NCBI GenBank assembly: GCA_033297075.1
Contig: MU858053.1
Coordinates: forward strand, 434,001 to 498,000
Origin: Rhypophila decipiens
Lineage: Eukaryota > Ascomycota > Sordariomycetes > Sordariales > Naviculisporaceae
DNA length: 64,000 bases
Direction: 5' to 3'
In this document: positions 9,730 through 20,765 of the stretch, piece by piece
Layout of the letters: each line of letters opens with the position of its first letter
Numbering within the stretch: position 1 is the stretch's first letter
The notes under the pieces: generated by a model
Database searches by the model: none
The model's input: only the letters and a program-made list of their open reading frames with translations
Told to the model about the DNA's origin: nothing
Translations under genes and position numbers: made by a program

Positions 9730-11772
9730 CTACTTCCAATATCCCTCTCCTTGACTATAAGTCCCATTAGCAAACCACGTACCCGCCTCGGAATAATCAA
9801 GCGCCTTGCCCTCCTTAGTGACATAGGCGAACCTAAAGTACTCGGGCGTCGTCATGGCAATATCTGCCTTGCTGTCTCTCGTCCAAGAAAACTCCATCTT
9901 CTCTCCTGTCAGGTGGTAGTCGTTGTAGAAACCCCTGTACCGCTCCACGTCGTTGATCAACACACTGATACCGTCGAGGGAAGACGACGATGACGACTGG
10001 TTCGCAGGTGGCGGAGGAGGAGCCCACATGAAGGATATTGCCCACGGCTGGGATGGCGGGGATCCCGGATTGTCTAGATAGATGGCGGGCGGATATGTCA
10101 CGGGAATGATCGAGTCCAGGAGGGCGTCGCCCTGGAGGGCGGAATGCGTCTGGAGTATCGAGTCGAACCCCCACCGCGCGACGCCGTTGACGAGGAGACC
10201 GAGGAGAATGCCTTGGTAGAGCATCGACGGCCTGGTCTGGATGGAGGAGAGCGGGAGCAGAAAGAGGGCCAGTATGTAGTGGTGGATTCGGAGCTCGAGG
10301 CCGGGCAAGACGGCCATGACAAGGAGGAAGAGGACAAGGAGGAGGTAACAGCCTAGATAGCGCGGGACGAGCCCGGCGCACCAGAAGTGGTAGGTTTGGA
10401 GGCTGATTATGAGGGCTAGGATGATGATGATTACGGCTAGCGCGGCCCGGGCACCTGGTTGCTGGGCTAGGTCGTGAGCGGTGAGACGGGAGAGAGGGAT
10501 CCAGTCCAGCGTATAGTTGGAGAGGGCGCCAAACCAGAAGCCGCCCAGCCAGAGGATAGTCTTTTCGAGCTGGACCGATGGGGCAAGGTTGGACAGGGTG
10601 GGTTTGGCGCATGTTTGGTAGATGATTGCTGCACAAAACAGAGATGGCAGAAGCCGGCCGGCAAAGGTGGAGATCAGAGACGGCAAGATGGTGTCGGATG
10701 GCCCAGACACGTTGGGCGGGTCCGACACTAGAGCCACATGGGCAAAAATGCTGATGAAATTGATGAAGAAGAAGACGGACGGTGAGGTCGTGAGCACGGA
10801 AAAGAGCACCGTCGAGAAGAGGGAGACTGCGAGGAGGACCCTGCGAGGATCTCTACCAGCACTGGGGCTCTCTCCGCACTCGGCCTTGGTGAAACGAAAC
10901 GATAGCGGGAAGTACGAGTCGAACCCGATGGACTCGATTCCATTCCGCTCCGACGAATAGAAGCTGTAGTACTGGCCAACCAAGCTGACACTCCCACAGC
11001 CTCCCGTCGCGTCGTCAATGATTCCGGCATGGATAGCAGCGCCGCAAATGAACGAGTCACCGCGGTAGACCGGCCCCCCAACGACTAATGGCTGATAGTT
11101 GACCTGGGCGCGTCCGACATGGCGTGGGTTGAGAACTCGCACGCCAGCACAATTCGCCGGGCAGCGAAAGGTGATGGTCTCGTTGGTAAAGGGCTCGCAG
11201 TCCACGCCATTGAGGCCACACTCGTTGTTCCGACGCCAGAAGGTATCGACACAGTCCATATGGACCACCGTCTTCCCCGCGGCATCTGTAACTGCTCCCT
11301 TCCCCCGTCTTAACAGACTGCTAAACACCGCAGTCCACAGGACGACGCCCAAGACCAAGACCATCAGCTTTTGCCAGCGTTTCGGCAAGACCTTGTCGAG
11401 CAAGCGGACCGGAGACGCCTGGACAGCTGGAAGGATTGGGCGAATAGTATAAGCCTTGGGCACTGCAGGGCCGTAGAGAAACGACAGAAGCCGTGGCCTT
11501 GCTGCCCTGGACCGTGCTAAACCAAGTCCTCCTGCTGCCAGGGCACGAGGTTGTTGTTGTCTTCTTCCCGCATCGGTAACCGGTAATAATTCCCCCAGTT
11601 CGAGCTGATCAGGATCGCCATCACCCAACAGCTGGGCTTCTTCATCTCCGTCGTGATTCCGTCGTGGCCTGTGCAAGTCGACTTCATCCTCGCGATCGCC
11701 GTACCGCCGCTTGCCCCCTGTTTCCTCGTCCAGGACCGTGTCGTCGTGCATCTCACGATCCGCCATGACCAT
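9730..11772 (-). CDS. LCCL domain-containing polytopic membrane protein
   Basis: Single exon, 680 aa from the ATG at 11772 (context GCCATGG); a second ATG lies two codons later. The order is an acidic, probably cytosolic N-terminus (about 1-130), one membrane segment (about 136-154, LMVLVLGVVLWTAVF), a Cys-containing lumenal LCCL module (about 174-300, with CPANCAGVRVL, VYRGDSFICGAAIHAG and YSSERNGIES), a cluster of roughly seven hydrophobic segments (about 312-555) and a C-terminal soluble tail with a Pro/Ser-rich linker. The Cys spacing, the SFICGAAIHAG core and the NGIES ending are typical of fungal LCCL proteins. LCCL modules are thought to bind ligands or lipopolysaccharide in animals; the role in fungi is unknown. 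No intron was needed to keep the frame open. Confidence 0.92.
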   Translation of the reverse strand: MVMADREMHDDTVLDEETGGKRRYGDREDEVDLHRPRRNHDGDEEAQLLGDGDPDQLELGELLPVTDAGRRQQQPRALAAGGLGLARSRAARPRLLSFLYGPAVPKAYTIRPILPAVQASPVRLLDKVLPKRWQKLMVLVLGVVLWTAVFSSLLRRGKGAVTDAAGKTVVHMDCVDTFWRRNNECGLNGVDCEPFTNETITFRCPANCAGVRVLNPRHVGRAQVNYQPLVVGGPVYRGDSFICGAAIHAGIIDDATGGCGSVSLVGQYYSFYSSERNGIESIGFDSYFPLSFRFTKAECGESPSAGRDPRRVLLAVSLFSTVLFSVLTTSPSVFFFINFISIFAHVALVSDPPNVSGPSDTILPSLISTFAGRLLPSLFCAAIIYQTCAKPTLSNLAPSVQLEKTILWLGGFWFGALSNYTLDWIPLSRLTAHDLAQQPGARAALAVIIIILALIISLQTYHFWCAGLVPRYLGCYLLLVLFLLVMAVLPGLELRIHHYILALFLLPLSSIQTRPSMLYQGILLGLLVNGVARWGFDSILQTHSALQGDALLDSIIPVTYPPAIYLDNPGSPPSQPWAISFMWAPPPPPANQSSSSSSLDGISVLINDVERYRGFYNDYHLTGEKMEFSWTRDSKADIAMTTPEYFRFAYVTKEGKALDYSEAGTWFANGTYSQGEGYWK

Positions 11773-12633
11773 GGCACAATAAAACTCCAACTGAGCCCAA
11801 GGAAGCACTAATCGCCATTCAAGTACCCTTTGAACAGATCAAAAGCCAAAGCGAAGGGTAGCCGTGTTGGTCGTTGTGAGCACATAGCACAGTGCAACCC
11901 TGCACAGTGTATATATATACAGTATTGCTTTGATCCGCACTCACTAATAAAACAAGCGGCGCGAAATGAAAAGACAACGAAACAGCTCGGAGGGATATAA
12001 TAAATGGTAGGATGCAAACGAAGCGCCAAACTACCGATACCAAAAGTATAGAAGCAAGAAAAAAGGACGACGCGATAAAAATATTGAAAACGGTATAGAG
12101 ATTGTCCCTGTCTGGGCTGAGCTGAAAATCAGGCCAGGTCAGGTCACTGACTAAGCTGTGGCTTGCACCCCGAGAAAGGGGTAACACAGGGGCGAGAAGC
12201 AGCAGCATCAACCCAGCCTGGAGCTAAGCTACTTTATACCATATATTGTATCCAGATTTTGCACAGGACTCCAATGATTTTCTTCGTCTTGCTTTGTTCG
12301 TATCGCTCGAGTTTTACTAAAGCACGCTACCTGCCGAGACGGCCGTGGCTCGCTTTTCCTTAACTGAATGAACCAATAGGTAAAGGCTCACATCAGGACA
12401 GTTCTCATGCCATGCCAAGCGTGGGAACAAGTAGTTTGGTCATTACAAGAAAGTTCATCTATTGTACAGATTCTGGTGATATCAAGTAGAGCGGAAAATA
12501 TACGGAAAACAAAAATAAAGTTACAGGTTGAAGCAAGAAATAACGTCGTACAGGCGAACCGATCCGCGACAGGCTGCCTTGTTATGATGTCGTACCCGGC
12601 CACACCATGTCAGGCCCCCGGTAAAGGTTCCAT
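11773..12633. other. Intergenic between LCCL gene promoter and MAM33 3' end
   Basis: Contains the upstream region of the LCCL gene and, presumably, the 3' untranslated region of MAM33. No coding sequence was recognised. Confidence 0.6.
11909..11920 (-). promoter_or_regulatory. TATA-like element (GTATATATATAC)
   Basis: Palindromic TATA run about 137 bp upstream of the LCCL-protein start codon, a plausible core-promoter position. Assigned by sequence and position only. Confidence 0.35.
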
Positions 12634-13593
12634 CTAAGCATCAATAAAGCCCTTGACATTGCTGAGCCATGAGAGATACTCCTTCTCCTCCTTGACGTCC
12701 ATGTAGTCGGGAATAAACTGGGCGAGCGTTTGGTCGATGCCCCGGTCCTCGAGGTACCGCTCCATGAGGATCTGGAGATCTTCATCGAGGGTACCAAAGG
12801 GTGGGCCGGGGTAAAAGGACTGGGCGGCGTGCGAGGCCTCGGGGTCGGCGGCATGTGCCAACTTGGCGTCCTTGTAATAGTACATGTTCTCGACGACGAT
12901 GGCGCCATCCTCGGCAACGGCCTCGATGCTGAGCGCACCCTTGTTGGGCTTCTCGATCACAATGTTCAGGCCACAGCGGACGGGCGCTTCGCCCTGGGCA
13001 GCCTCCTCGTCGAATTCCTCGTCAAAGTTCTCTGTTTGGCGTCCGTTCTGGTTCTTGCCCTCCTCCGCGGGATCCTCGTCAGCGAGCGCATTGTCCTCGT
13101 CAAAAGGCTCGTTGTCGTAGCTGTGCAGGTCCGCGATAGAGAAAGAGACGGTGATCCTGTACCAATCACTTGTCAGCAAAACTGCGAGCATTTATTTGTT
13201 TTGGTTTCAGGTCTGAACGTACTTCTCGTTGCCATAGTTGCGGGTGAGCACAACCTCCTCCTTGCCCGAGATGTCTTGAAGTTCGAATGGGCTGTTATCG
13301 ATAAAGTCTTTGATGCTTGGGGGGAGAGGCTCGCCCTTGACCTCCTCCTCGAACTCGATCTCGCTAGCCAACTTGGCGGATAACTCCTCATCGACCTCGC
13401 CAGCTTCTGCCGCTTGTCTCTTGAAGAGGGATGTGGAGAAGGCAGAGGCTTGTTGTGGACGCAGAGCAGTGGTAGTCTTGGAGCTGAGCAGACTGCTGGT
13501 GCGGAAAGCCGACTGCGAGCGGGCAAGTGTGGATGAAGAAACGCGAGTTAACGCCCGAGGGGCCGAACGCGCAAAAGCCCGAAGAGAGATCAT
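12634..13593 (-). CDS. mam33: Mitochondrial acidic matrix protein, MAM33/p32 (C1QBP) family
   Basis: Exons 13593-13223 and 13156-12634; 297 aa. The intron (13222-13157, 66 nt) has GTACGT, branch GCTGAC and ACAG and splits a Lys codon. Residues 1-55 are rich in Arg, Ser and Ala with no acidic residues, as expected of a mitochondrial presequence. The mature part shows family features: the paired glutamates of SEIEFEEEV, the PFELQDISG-x-EEVVLTR strand, VSFSIAD, a long acidic loop, then RCGLNIVIEKP, ALSIEA and the C-terminal helix ending in KEEKEYLSWL. The family forms doughnut-shaped trimers in the matrix and is linked to mitochondrial translation and ribosome biogenesis. The start at 13593 follows from the presequence; the upstream in-frame extension to about 13779 looks like leader sequence. 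Confidence 0.96.
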
Positions 13594-14242
13594 CTTGTTG
13601 AGATTGTGAAGGAGGCTGGATATTGGGACGATCTGGCGAGGAGGTGCTTGGTGATGGTGATGGCAAGCAAAGAAAGTTTTGGAAAGTTTCTGCTGGATCT
13701 TCGCGTAAATGCTTTGCCAAGCTTGGGAAATCTGACGGGAGCTTGAACGAAAATTCGAGACAGCGACAGGGATATGCACGGACCGCCCAAGGGAACATCT
13801 GAGCTTCGACCAATCAGAATTGCCGATACCGATAAGATAACAACTTTCCAGCGCCAGTTATCTAGTTGCCAAGGATGAAGCTATGGTTCAAGGTTGAAAG
13901 CTCCTGACTGCTCTTGCATGAGCTCAGAAGCCGCGGGTTACGGCTTTTATACTGACAGTATACCTACAAGCCCAGTCTACCAGAGCTGGCAAAGGAAAAC
14001 CAGAGAATAAGACCGCCGTAAAACCAACCCAAGAGCTATGGAAGAAAGAAGAACGCCCCCTGACAGGAATCCAGAGACAAAAACAAGAAAAAATCAACAG
14101 AACCGACTCATAAAGCCACACCGCCTACCAGATAGATTTCTAACCATCCTCCGTCTATGTCCTTTCCGCATCCCCCAAGGGTATCTGTTATTTTAATGTC
14201 ATGATCTCATTCATTTATACTCCGCCAGACCACTGCATATTT
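13594..14242. other. Intergenic upstream of MAM33
   Basis: Holds the MAM33 promoter and leader and the 3' flank of the Cys-rich gene. Short frames here show no protein features. Confidence 0.6.
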
Positions 14243-14584
14243 TCACCATCGTACTCTCCCGGCGTTCCCGCTTGAGCTGCTCTGCCGGCTCTTCCTCCTC
14301 GAGGAAACGGACACGGCCCCGCTGCTGCCAGCAGAAGAGGGAGGAGGTGCAGCAGCTGGAGGAGCACACATGTCATGAATAGCACGCATCCTCATGGCCA
14401 CCGCGTCTCTGCACTTCCAGCACTTGTATGCCGTCCTCTCGTGCTGGTTCGAGACGCCTTCCAGGCAGCTTCCGAACTGCCGGCCGCTGGCTTCCGCCCC
14501 TGCGCACATTTGCTCCGAGATGAGCACGATGTCTTCGACACCGCAGGCTCGGCAGATGCGCAGGTGGGCTAGGTAGGTGCACAT
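14243..14584 (-). CDS. Small cysteine-rich protein of a fungal MC-start family, function unknown
   Basis: 113 aa from the ATG at 14584. Cysteines are at about 2, 11, 14, 27, 40, 55, 58 and 73, including two C-x-x-C pairs (CRAC, CWKC) that could bind zinc. The layout (start MCTY, an R-x-C-x-x-CG block, a CG-like middle, a final C-W-K-C) recalls a widespread set of short, uncharacterised Cys-rich fungal proteins that begin with MC. There is no signal peptide, so it is probably intracellular. A Pro/Ala- and Ser/Arg-rich tail follows. The frame stays open upstream to about 14755 without an ATG, and a splice-acceptor-like site (branch GCTAAC, CATAG) sits at 14745, so an upstream exon cannot be excluded. 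Function is not inferred. Confidence 0.6.
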   Translation of the reverse strand: MCTYLAHLRICRACGVEDIVLISEQMCAGAEASGRQFGSCLEGVSNQHERTAYKCWKCRDAVAMRMRAIHDMCAPPAAAPPPSSAGSSGAVSVSSRRKSRQSSSSGNAGRVRW

Positions 14585-16670
14585 TTTGAATTTGAGCTGC
14601 GCCAAATAGTCGGGTACGCCCAGGTAAACCAAGCGATGCTGCTCTTCTATGGCTGGGTGGATGTGGTGCCGGTAACAAGATGGTCTATACGGGTGTATTG
14701 ATCCTCGGGGGGAAAAGGTTGTGGATAGTGATGTCGGGGGATCTCTATGACCTCGTTAGCTATCTTTCATAACGTGGTCTGCGGAACGAAGACGAACTTA
14801 GTACTTTGGGAAAGAGAATGAGCTACGAGCCGGTTCAACCTCGAGTACTGACGGGGACTGGCTTCAACTGGTAGATAAGGTCCGAGCTGCTGGGCAATCC
14901 AGGTGACTAGCTGATAGAAGATGAGATTTGTATATAGAGATAACAGAGATAAGTCGAAATGTGTGCGGATGGGTATCGGGTCCTGATATATAAGTTGATA
15001 GTCTTCAAGGTTCAGAATACCGCAGCAAATGGAGAGGACTAGTCACTAGACGCATATGCCAGTGGCCATTATCTTTATACCACCTTACGCACATGCCTCC
15101 TGGCCAGTCAGAGTCCTCCCCGAGGACCAAGATATAGACAACTAGCAGTAGTGTGTTGTGACATGATGGAAATTCTGACCTTGTTGCGATGATCGGACAG
15201 ACACCCCAGCCCACACAAATGGTCGAAACCAACGACGATGATGCGCCGCCACGCCATCTTCCTTGGATCAAGAGGGATCAAGAGAAACTACTCGGCCGAG
15301 ACGAGATCCCAGGAGAGTAAGTAAGCAGCTCAGTTAGGTCTCTCCGCTGTCCAAGAGAGACTCGATGAGACGGATAGGACGCTGGTTTCCCTATCCATGG
15401 GCAGCGCTAAACCCCGCTTTTTCCGTGCTGTGCAGGCTGTCCTAGGAAGCTTTCCAGAATGTAGTCAACCGGACGCCACCAAAAGACGGTTGTGGTAGCC
15501 CTACCGCATATATCATAGGCCAAGTTCTGTCTCGGACAGCGATACGCGATGCTGCAAGTAAACAAGACGCCCCCCCTTAAAAGCGCCACCGCGTTACAGA
15601 TTGCTGTCAACTCGTCCTTATTCGGACCAACAAGGACCAAACATGAAAGAGCAGAGCCCTGCCGTGGGGAGCAAGAACCTCGGTGCAGATATCCGTCTGG
15701 AAGGATAGCCTGGGGCGGGATACACGGAAGGGAATTTATATAGGAAAATATATGCTGTGCAATCAAGATGTTGTAGCATTCTGATTGGTCAGAAAAACGA
15801 TCTCGAATGATTAAATGATTAGGCCTAGAGTTCTGTCATGTACAGCCAGAGGAGCCAAAGCCAAAAAAGAAGGGCAGATTGGTCCCCACGATATAGCTGT
15901 CTCAGACAAGTGACTCCCAAACTTTAAGGAAACGGCTACCTGCCTTGCCCAATCCGGAAAGTTTCTGGCCCTCGCCACAGTCGCCCAATTGCTGCGATGG
16001 AACGCTTAGTTCAGTCGGCTTAGCGGCATTAGCATCTGCGTACGGCAGCAGGTGGCAGTTCCCACAAGGCCCTGGAGGGCAAATCGTGTCGTGGTTATGG
16101 CTCGAATGAGGCCTTGAAACATGCTGATATATTGGCCAAGCCATTTGATATATGCCGAGCGGCCTCCCAGCCAATACCTCCCATCCTTCAAGTAAATCGA
16201 CCTTTCCGTCACTGTGAGGCGGATTGCATGCTGCCCTAACGCATGTAGTCGTGTCTAACACATGGGAGTGCCCGACGAGGAGCATAACCATCCGGCAAGA
16301 TGCCGCTAAACTTGTTGCACCGCGAAAACAATACTGGAAGAAAACATAGAAGAACCAGGGAGTTCAACGAGACGGCTGCGTTCTTTTCCTCCTTGTCGCT
16401 GCAGTCTGGCAGTAGTTTGTCAGAAGTTGATTGACCCCGCGACCAGCCACTCAGGAAAGGCTCTTGCTTACGCCATCCGACGAAGCAGTCCTGGGTCTGT
16501 CTCAAACACGGCAACCAGTTCCGTCAGCATCCAGCATATGAGAACAGAAAAGAAGGTCCAGCCGAAAATATAACGGCCGGACGGGTATCATCAAGTCGTA
16601 ATGCGAACCCAATCGCTGCTCACTACGTCTCTGCAGCAAACCCTTGTCTGCCCAAGAACATGGAAAGTTC
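14585..16670. other. Intergenic, 2.1 kb, no convincing gene
   Basis: Minus-strand frames near 15902-16514 are open for about 90-130 codons and contain some Cys-rich patches, but they lack a start context, introns or a known domain. Nothing else was recognised. Confidence 0.5.
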
Positions 16671-17420
16671 TCATTCCGAGGGAGGAAATTTGGCCGGCCT
16701 GACGTTGCCTGTGGCTGAAATCCTGATCCAAGAAAGGTTTGGGAGGTAAGACCATGATCCCTCCCATCTGTCCAACAGCTGAACATTCGTCTCAGACGTT
16801 AGGTCAGGCATGTCTGACAAAAGTAAGCTCTTGGTCAGCAAAGGACGACATAGTAGTCAACGGCGGGGAGATGGGCGACTACTAACAAAAGCCGTCTCGG
16901 TGCTCCTTCTCAAGTGCCGCGACCTTCATCCTGAGAAGATCCTCTCTCATGCTTGCCGGCCGTCCTGGACGGCGAGTGCTTCTGACCTCAGCATATTCCT
17001 CGTCGTGTTGATGCACAAACCTGAGCCTAAGAGTCAGTGATTTTGGCACTATCTGAGTGAATCTGGTGGAAAGTTAGTCCAAAGTACTCACTCGCTGATT
17101 TTTTCCTGGATAGCTTCTAAGGAGAGAAGCTGAGATTCCTGCTGCTTAACAAATTCCTGGAAAAAGGACACTCGGTTGACTGTTTCCATATTGATCTGTT
17201 AGCCATAGGACCAAGGGGGTACACAAAAAAACGAGTGCGTCTACTAACGAAGTGGCTGATCTTTTTTCCTTCTCGCTCTTGCGATCTCTTCGAGGCGGTC
17301 ATCTCGGACTTGTGCTTTGTGAAGTCGCTTGGAATCCCGACTGTTTGCGTGAAGGGCGGTTATCGCGCCATTCCTCTTCTTGGAGATTTGTTTCCGAGTT
17401 TTTTCCAGTGTCTTGGCCAT
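16671..17420 (-). CDS. tma16: TMA16-family translation machinery-associated protein
   Basis: Four exons: 17420-17249, 17179-17092, 17020-16887, 16813-16671; 178 aa. Introns of 69, 71 and 73 nt carry GTTAGT, GTGAGT and GTTAGT donors and CAG acceptors. Splicing rebuilds the family signature end to end: start MAKTLEK-x-RKQISKKRNG, the conserved LHANSRDS-x-RL-x-KAQVRDDRL block, KKDQPLLNRVSFFQEF, HQHDEEY, RRPGRPAS-x-REDLL, LEKEHRDGF and the C-terminal WEGSWSYL-x-N-L-x-W-I-R-I. The acceptor of intron 2 is ambiguous by six bases (two extra codons possible); the shorter exon matches the family spacing. TMA16 associates with pre-60S particles and the translation machinery. The gene is divergent from EXO1 with 1020 bp between start codons. 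Confidence 0.96.
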
Positions 17421-18440
17421 GTTTGCAAGTCTTGAAAACAATGAGAGAGGGAATCAGTATCTTGGGAAAAATTGGGAATTTTCTTGATCCTGGTGTCGAT
17501 TCGGGCAGTTTGGTGGGGCTGTCGTCTTGTTAAAGTTTAAGTGGTCGCATCCAGCTGAGTGGTCAAGGAGTTTTCAATGCCCCACTTGATACACCCACCC
17601 GTACGGTGCACACGTACGATTACACTCACCTTTGTGGATACCCTGTACCGGTATTACGAGCACTGTGTACAGAGTGCAGACCATACAGATACCTATCCGT
17701 ACGGGTTACCTTACTTTGTACCGGCTAGGGTCCTGCTGCGAGAGCTTAGGGAGGTCAATCGTGCCGTATCGTTGGGGAGCAGGTACTGTACGTGACAAGA
17801 TGTTTGTTTCCAGGTTGGTACGTACGGATACCGTGTGGACCCCGCAACGTGAGCCGTTGGCTTGGCACATATGTCAAACTAGCGGAGGCCTGGATTCGCG
17901 TTAACCAGCAACCACGCGGTGCGCGCTACCAATTCGCGCCGTGCCATAGAGAAATAATTTCTGGGAGCTCTTTCCAGCTCGGCCCCTCACACACGAACCT
18001 CGCTTTACTTCCTGCCCTTTCGATTTGACTCCCAATCGGTCTCTCTGCTGCACCTTGCTGTCGTAGGCAAGCGAAGGATTCCTTTTTTTGGTCAATACAC
18101 CAATGTCCCATCGCTTCCCAATCATCTATTCACGGCTGTAGATTTTACGCGCCTCGTCAACAACAAGAACACACCAATACCCCGCTGCACATCTCGCTAT
18201 TTGCACCCGACTGCGGATAGTCCTTGACCGTTGTTGAATCGCTTACGATTGCTTCTCCACACCAAAGCTGGATCTTCAGCACCCGTCCATCCACCGAACT
18301 CAAACCAGCCCGCACAGCGACCCCCCCTATGGCCCTGGAATTTTGAATAGAAGCCCGTCCTTGTCCCAGTTGGGCGCGTCAGCGGCTTTGTGCCGGTCCC
18401 ATTGATACGCGTCCATCCTGCCGCCTGGTGTTCCGGAGAA
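17421..18440. other. Divergent intergenic region between TMA16 and EXO1 with a GTAC cluster
   Basis: Shared upstream region of two divergent housekeeping genes. Ten GTAC tetramers lie between 17601 and 17825, one within the decamer GTACGGATAC at 17822-17831. No gene was recognised. Confidence 0.7.
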
Positions 18441-20765
18441 ATGGGTATTTCAGGTACTGTGCTCAAACTCTTTTGTCTGACTATGGCCCGACCCTAACAA
18501 CAAATCTCCTCAGGGCTTCTCGGGCTTCTAAAGTCTATCCAACGGCCTGTTGAACTAAAGAAGTATGATGGCGAGACGCTGGGCATCGACGCCTATGGTT
18601 GGCTACACCGTGGCTCCATTGCCTGTGCCTTGGAGCTGGCCCAGGGCAAGCCCACTCGCAAGTATGTCGAGTTCTGCATGCATCGCGTTCGAATGTTCAA
18701 ACATTTTGGTGTGACGCCCTACGTTGTTTTTGATGGCGGCTACCTTCCGAGCAAGGCTGGAACAGAGGCTTCACGCGAATCCCGCCGTGAAGCAAGCAAG
18801 AAGGCTGGAGAGGAGTTGATGAGAGCTGGAAAGCCAGCACGGGCCTACCAAGAGTTCCAAAAGGCAATAGATGTCACCCCGGAGATGGCCCGTCTCTTCA
18901 TTGAGGAGCTCAAGAAGAACAAGATACCCTACGTTGTCGCCCCTTACGAAGCCGATGCTCAGCTAGTCTACCTCGAACGGCAAGGCTTGATCACCGGGAT
19001 CGTCTCGGAGGACTCGGACCTTTTGGTCTTTGGAGCAAAACGCCTGTTGACGAAGCTGGATCAACACGGACAGTGCATCGAGATCAATCGGAAGGACTTC
19101 TGTGCCGTCCGCGAGATTTCTCTGACCCAATGGACTGATGATGAGTTTCGACATATGGCCATCTTGAGCGGGTGTGATTACTTGAAAGGCATCGACGGCA
19201 TTGGGCTGAAAACGGCTTACCGACTGATCCGAAAGCACAAGACCCCTGAGCGAGTCATCAAGATGCTGCAGTTCGATGGCAGCAAGGTCGTTCCGGAGAA
19301 CTATTTGGCCGACTTCAAGCAGGCCGAGTTGACTTTTCTCTATCAGCGAGTGTTCTGCCCGACCAAACAGGACATTGTGCACCTAACTGAGCCGGATCAG
19401 TCGGTTGACATTGCGAATATGCCGTTCATTGGCGAAGCGATGGACACGGCTCTTGCTCGATCCATTGCCGCCGGAGATGTTAATCCCATTACAAAAATGG
19501 TCATAACACTCCCCGCTTCACCAGGCAAAAGAAGGATAAGTCAGGTTCTTGGCTCGAGAACTGCAGCCACAAGAGTGGCCTCAAAGCCGCCTGGCAAACC
19601 TATCACCGACTACTTCTCCGGCAATCGTAGAATCCCCCTAGGCGAGATGGATCCAAATTGTTTCAACGTCGAGCAAAACCAGAACGTGTCTGAGGTGCCC
19701 GATCCTAGTCGTGCAGTGGTTTTTCCTCTTCCACGCCCTTATCTGGACGGTGCAGACTCGGCAGCGCCCCCTGTGCGCCCATATAGAATGGGCGGTTCTC
19801 GAAGACAAAGCGAACCAGTGTCCAGTCTGCTAGAGTCCCTTGCTCCTGGAACCGTTTCAGAGAATCGACGCCGCACCACCGGCCCTGTCTTCCATGTGTA
19901 TCAGGACTCGGATTCTTCTTCGAGGCCGCCCAAGAAAGCGCGTCTGTGCGAGGATATTCCCGCCGGAGATGCCACAAATTCGGCCCCGGCGAGAAGTAGA
20001 TTCTTCCCAGACAAGCCGAAGAAAGCGGCGAGTCGAAAGGCCCAAGAGTCTCTGATGTCCGATGATTCTATCGATGAAGCCTTCCGAAGTCTCCCCGACG
20101 TCTGTGTTTCGATTTCGAAGGATATAGCTCGCGGACCTTGGAAGAATATTGCCACTGCACCGGACATCGCTGCAGATGCGATACCCCCTTCCCAGCTGAG
20201 TGCGAACACCCGGGACGCTGCCAAAGATGAGATCGAAGTTCCAGTATCGCCTCCGCGTCTTAATTCGGGAGCAGCCGTACAGCCGGAAGAAATCCGCAAG
20301 ACACCAATGGTTGGACGGCTGCAAAAATTCAGCTACGACTCGACCACATCTCGCACCAAGATCATCCACGGGCTGGCGACACCCTCTTCGAGCATTCAAA
20401 AGCCCAGCAACGTGCCAAGGCAAAGCACACCATCTATGCTGACGCCGCTGCAGCGCATCGGCTCCCAGGCCTTGCGTCGAGGTAAGGGTTGCTCAATGCT
20501 CCCAACCCCGCGGCGAGAAGCCAAGGGAACCCCAACTCCGACTGTTGGCTTGGCCCCAGCAAACCCGGCATCTGTCCCTCTCCCGAAAGTGGACCTGGAG
20601 GAAGTCGAAGCATTGAACAGACACTGCGGAAGCGAGGACTACATCATACCCGATAGCGACGGGGAGAGTGATGGCGACGCTTCAGCTCCTGCTACACGGA
20701 CGGGCGACAAACGCTTTGCATCCATCAAGCGACTTGAGCTTTCCCAGCTTCTGTATTCTTCATAA
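18441..20765 (+). CDS. exo1: Exonuclease 1 (EXO1), 5'-3' exonuclease and flap endonuclease
   Basis: Exons 18441-18453 and 18514-20765; 754 aa. The first exon encodes only MGIS plus one base; the 60-nt intron (GTACTG, branch CCTAAC, CTCAG) restores MGISGLLGLLK, the invariant N-terminus of the XPG/RAD2 family. Metal-binding acidic residues are all present at expected places: D30 (GIDAYGWLH), D78 (VFDGG), E150 and D152 (PYEADAQ), D171 and D173 (EDSDLL), and D226 (SGCDYL). The GIDGIGLKTAYRL helix-hairpin-helix motif follows. From about residue 350 on, the protein is Ser/Pro-rich and probably disordered, as in other Exo1 proteins where mismatch-repair partners and checkpoint kinases dock. It acts in the nucleus in mismatch repair, end resection and telomere processing. 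It is followed at 660 bp by RRP14 on the same strand. Confidence 0.98.

Noticed and set aside
15902..16514. Minus-strand frames with Cys-rich patches
   Set aside because: No signal peptide, splice pattern or recognisable family; kept only as a remark in the intergenic entry.
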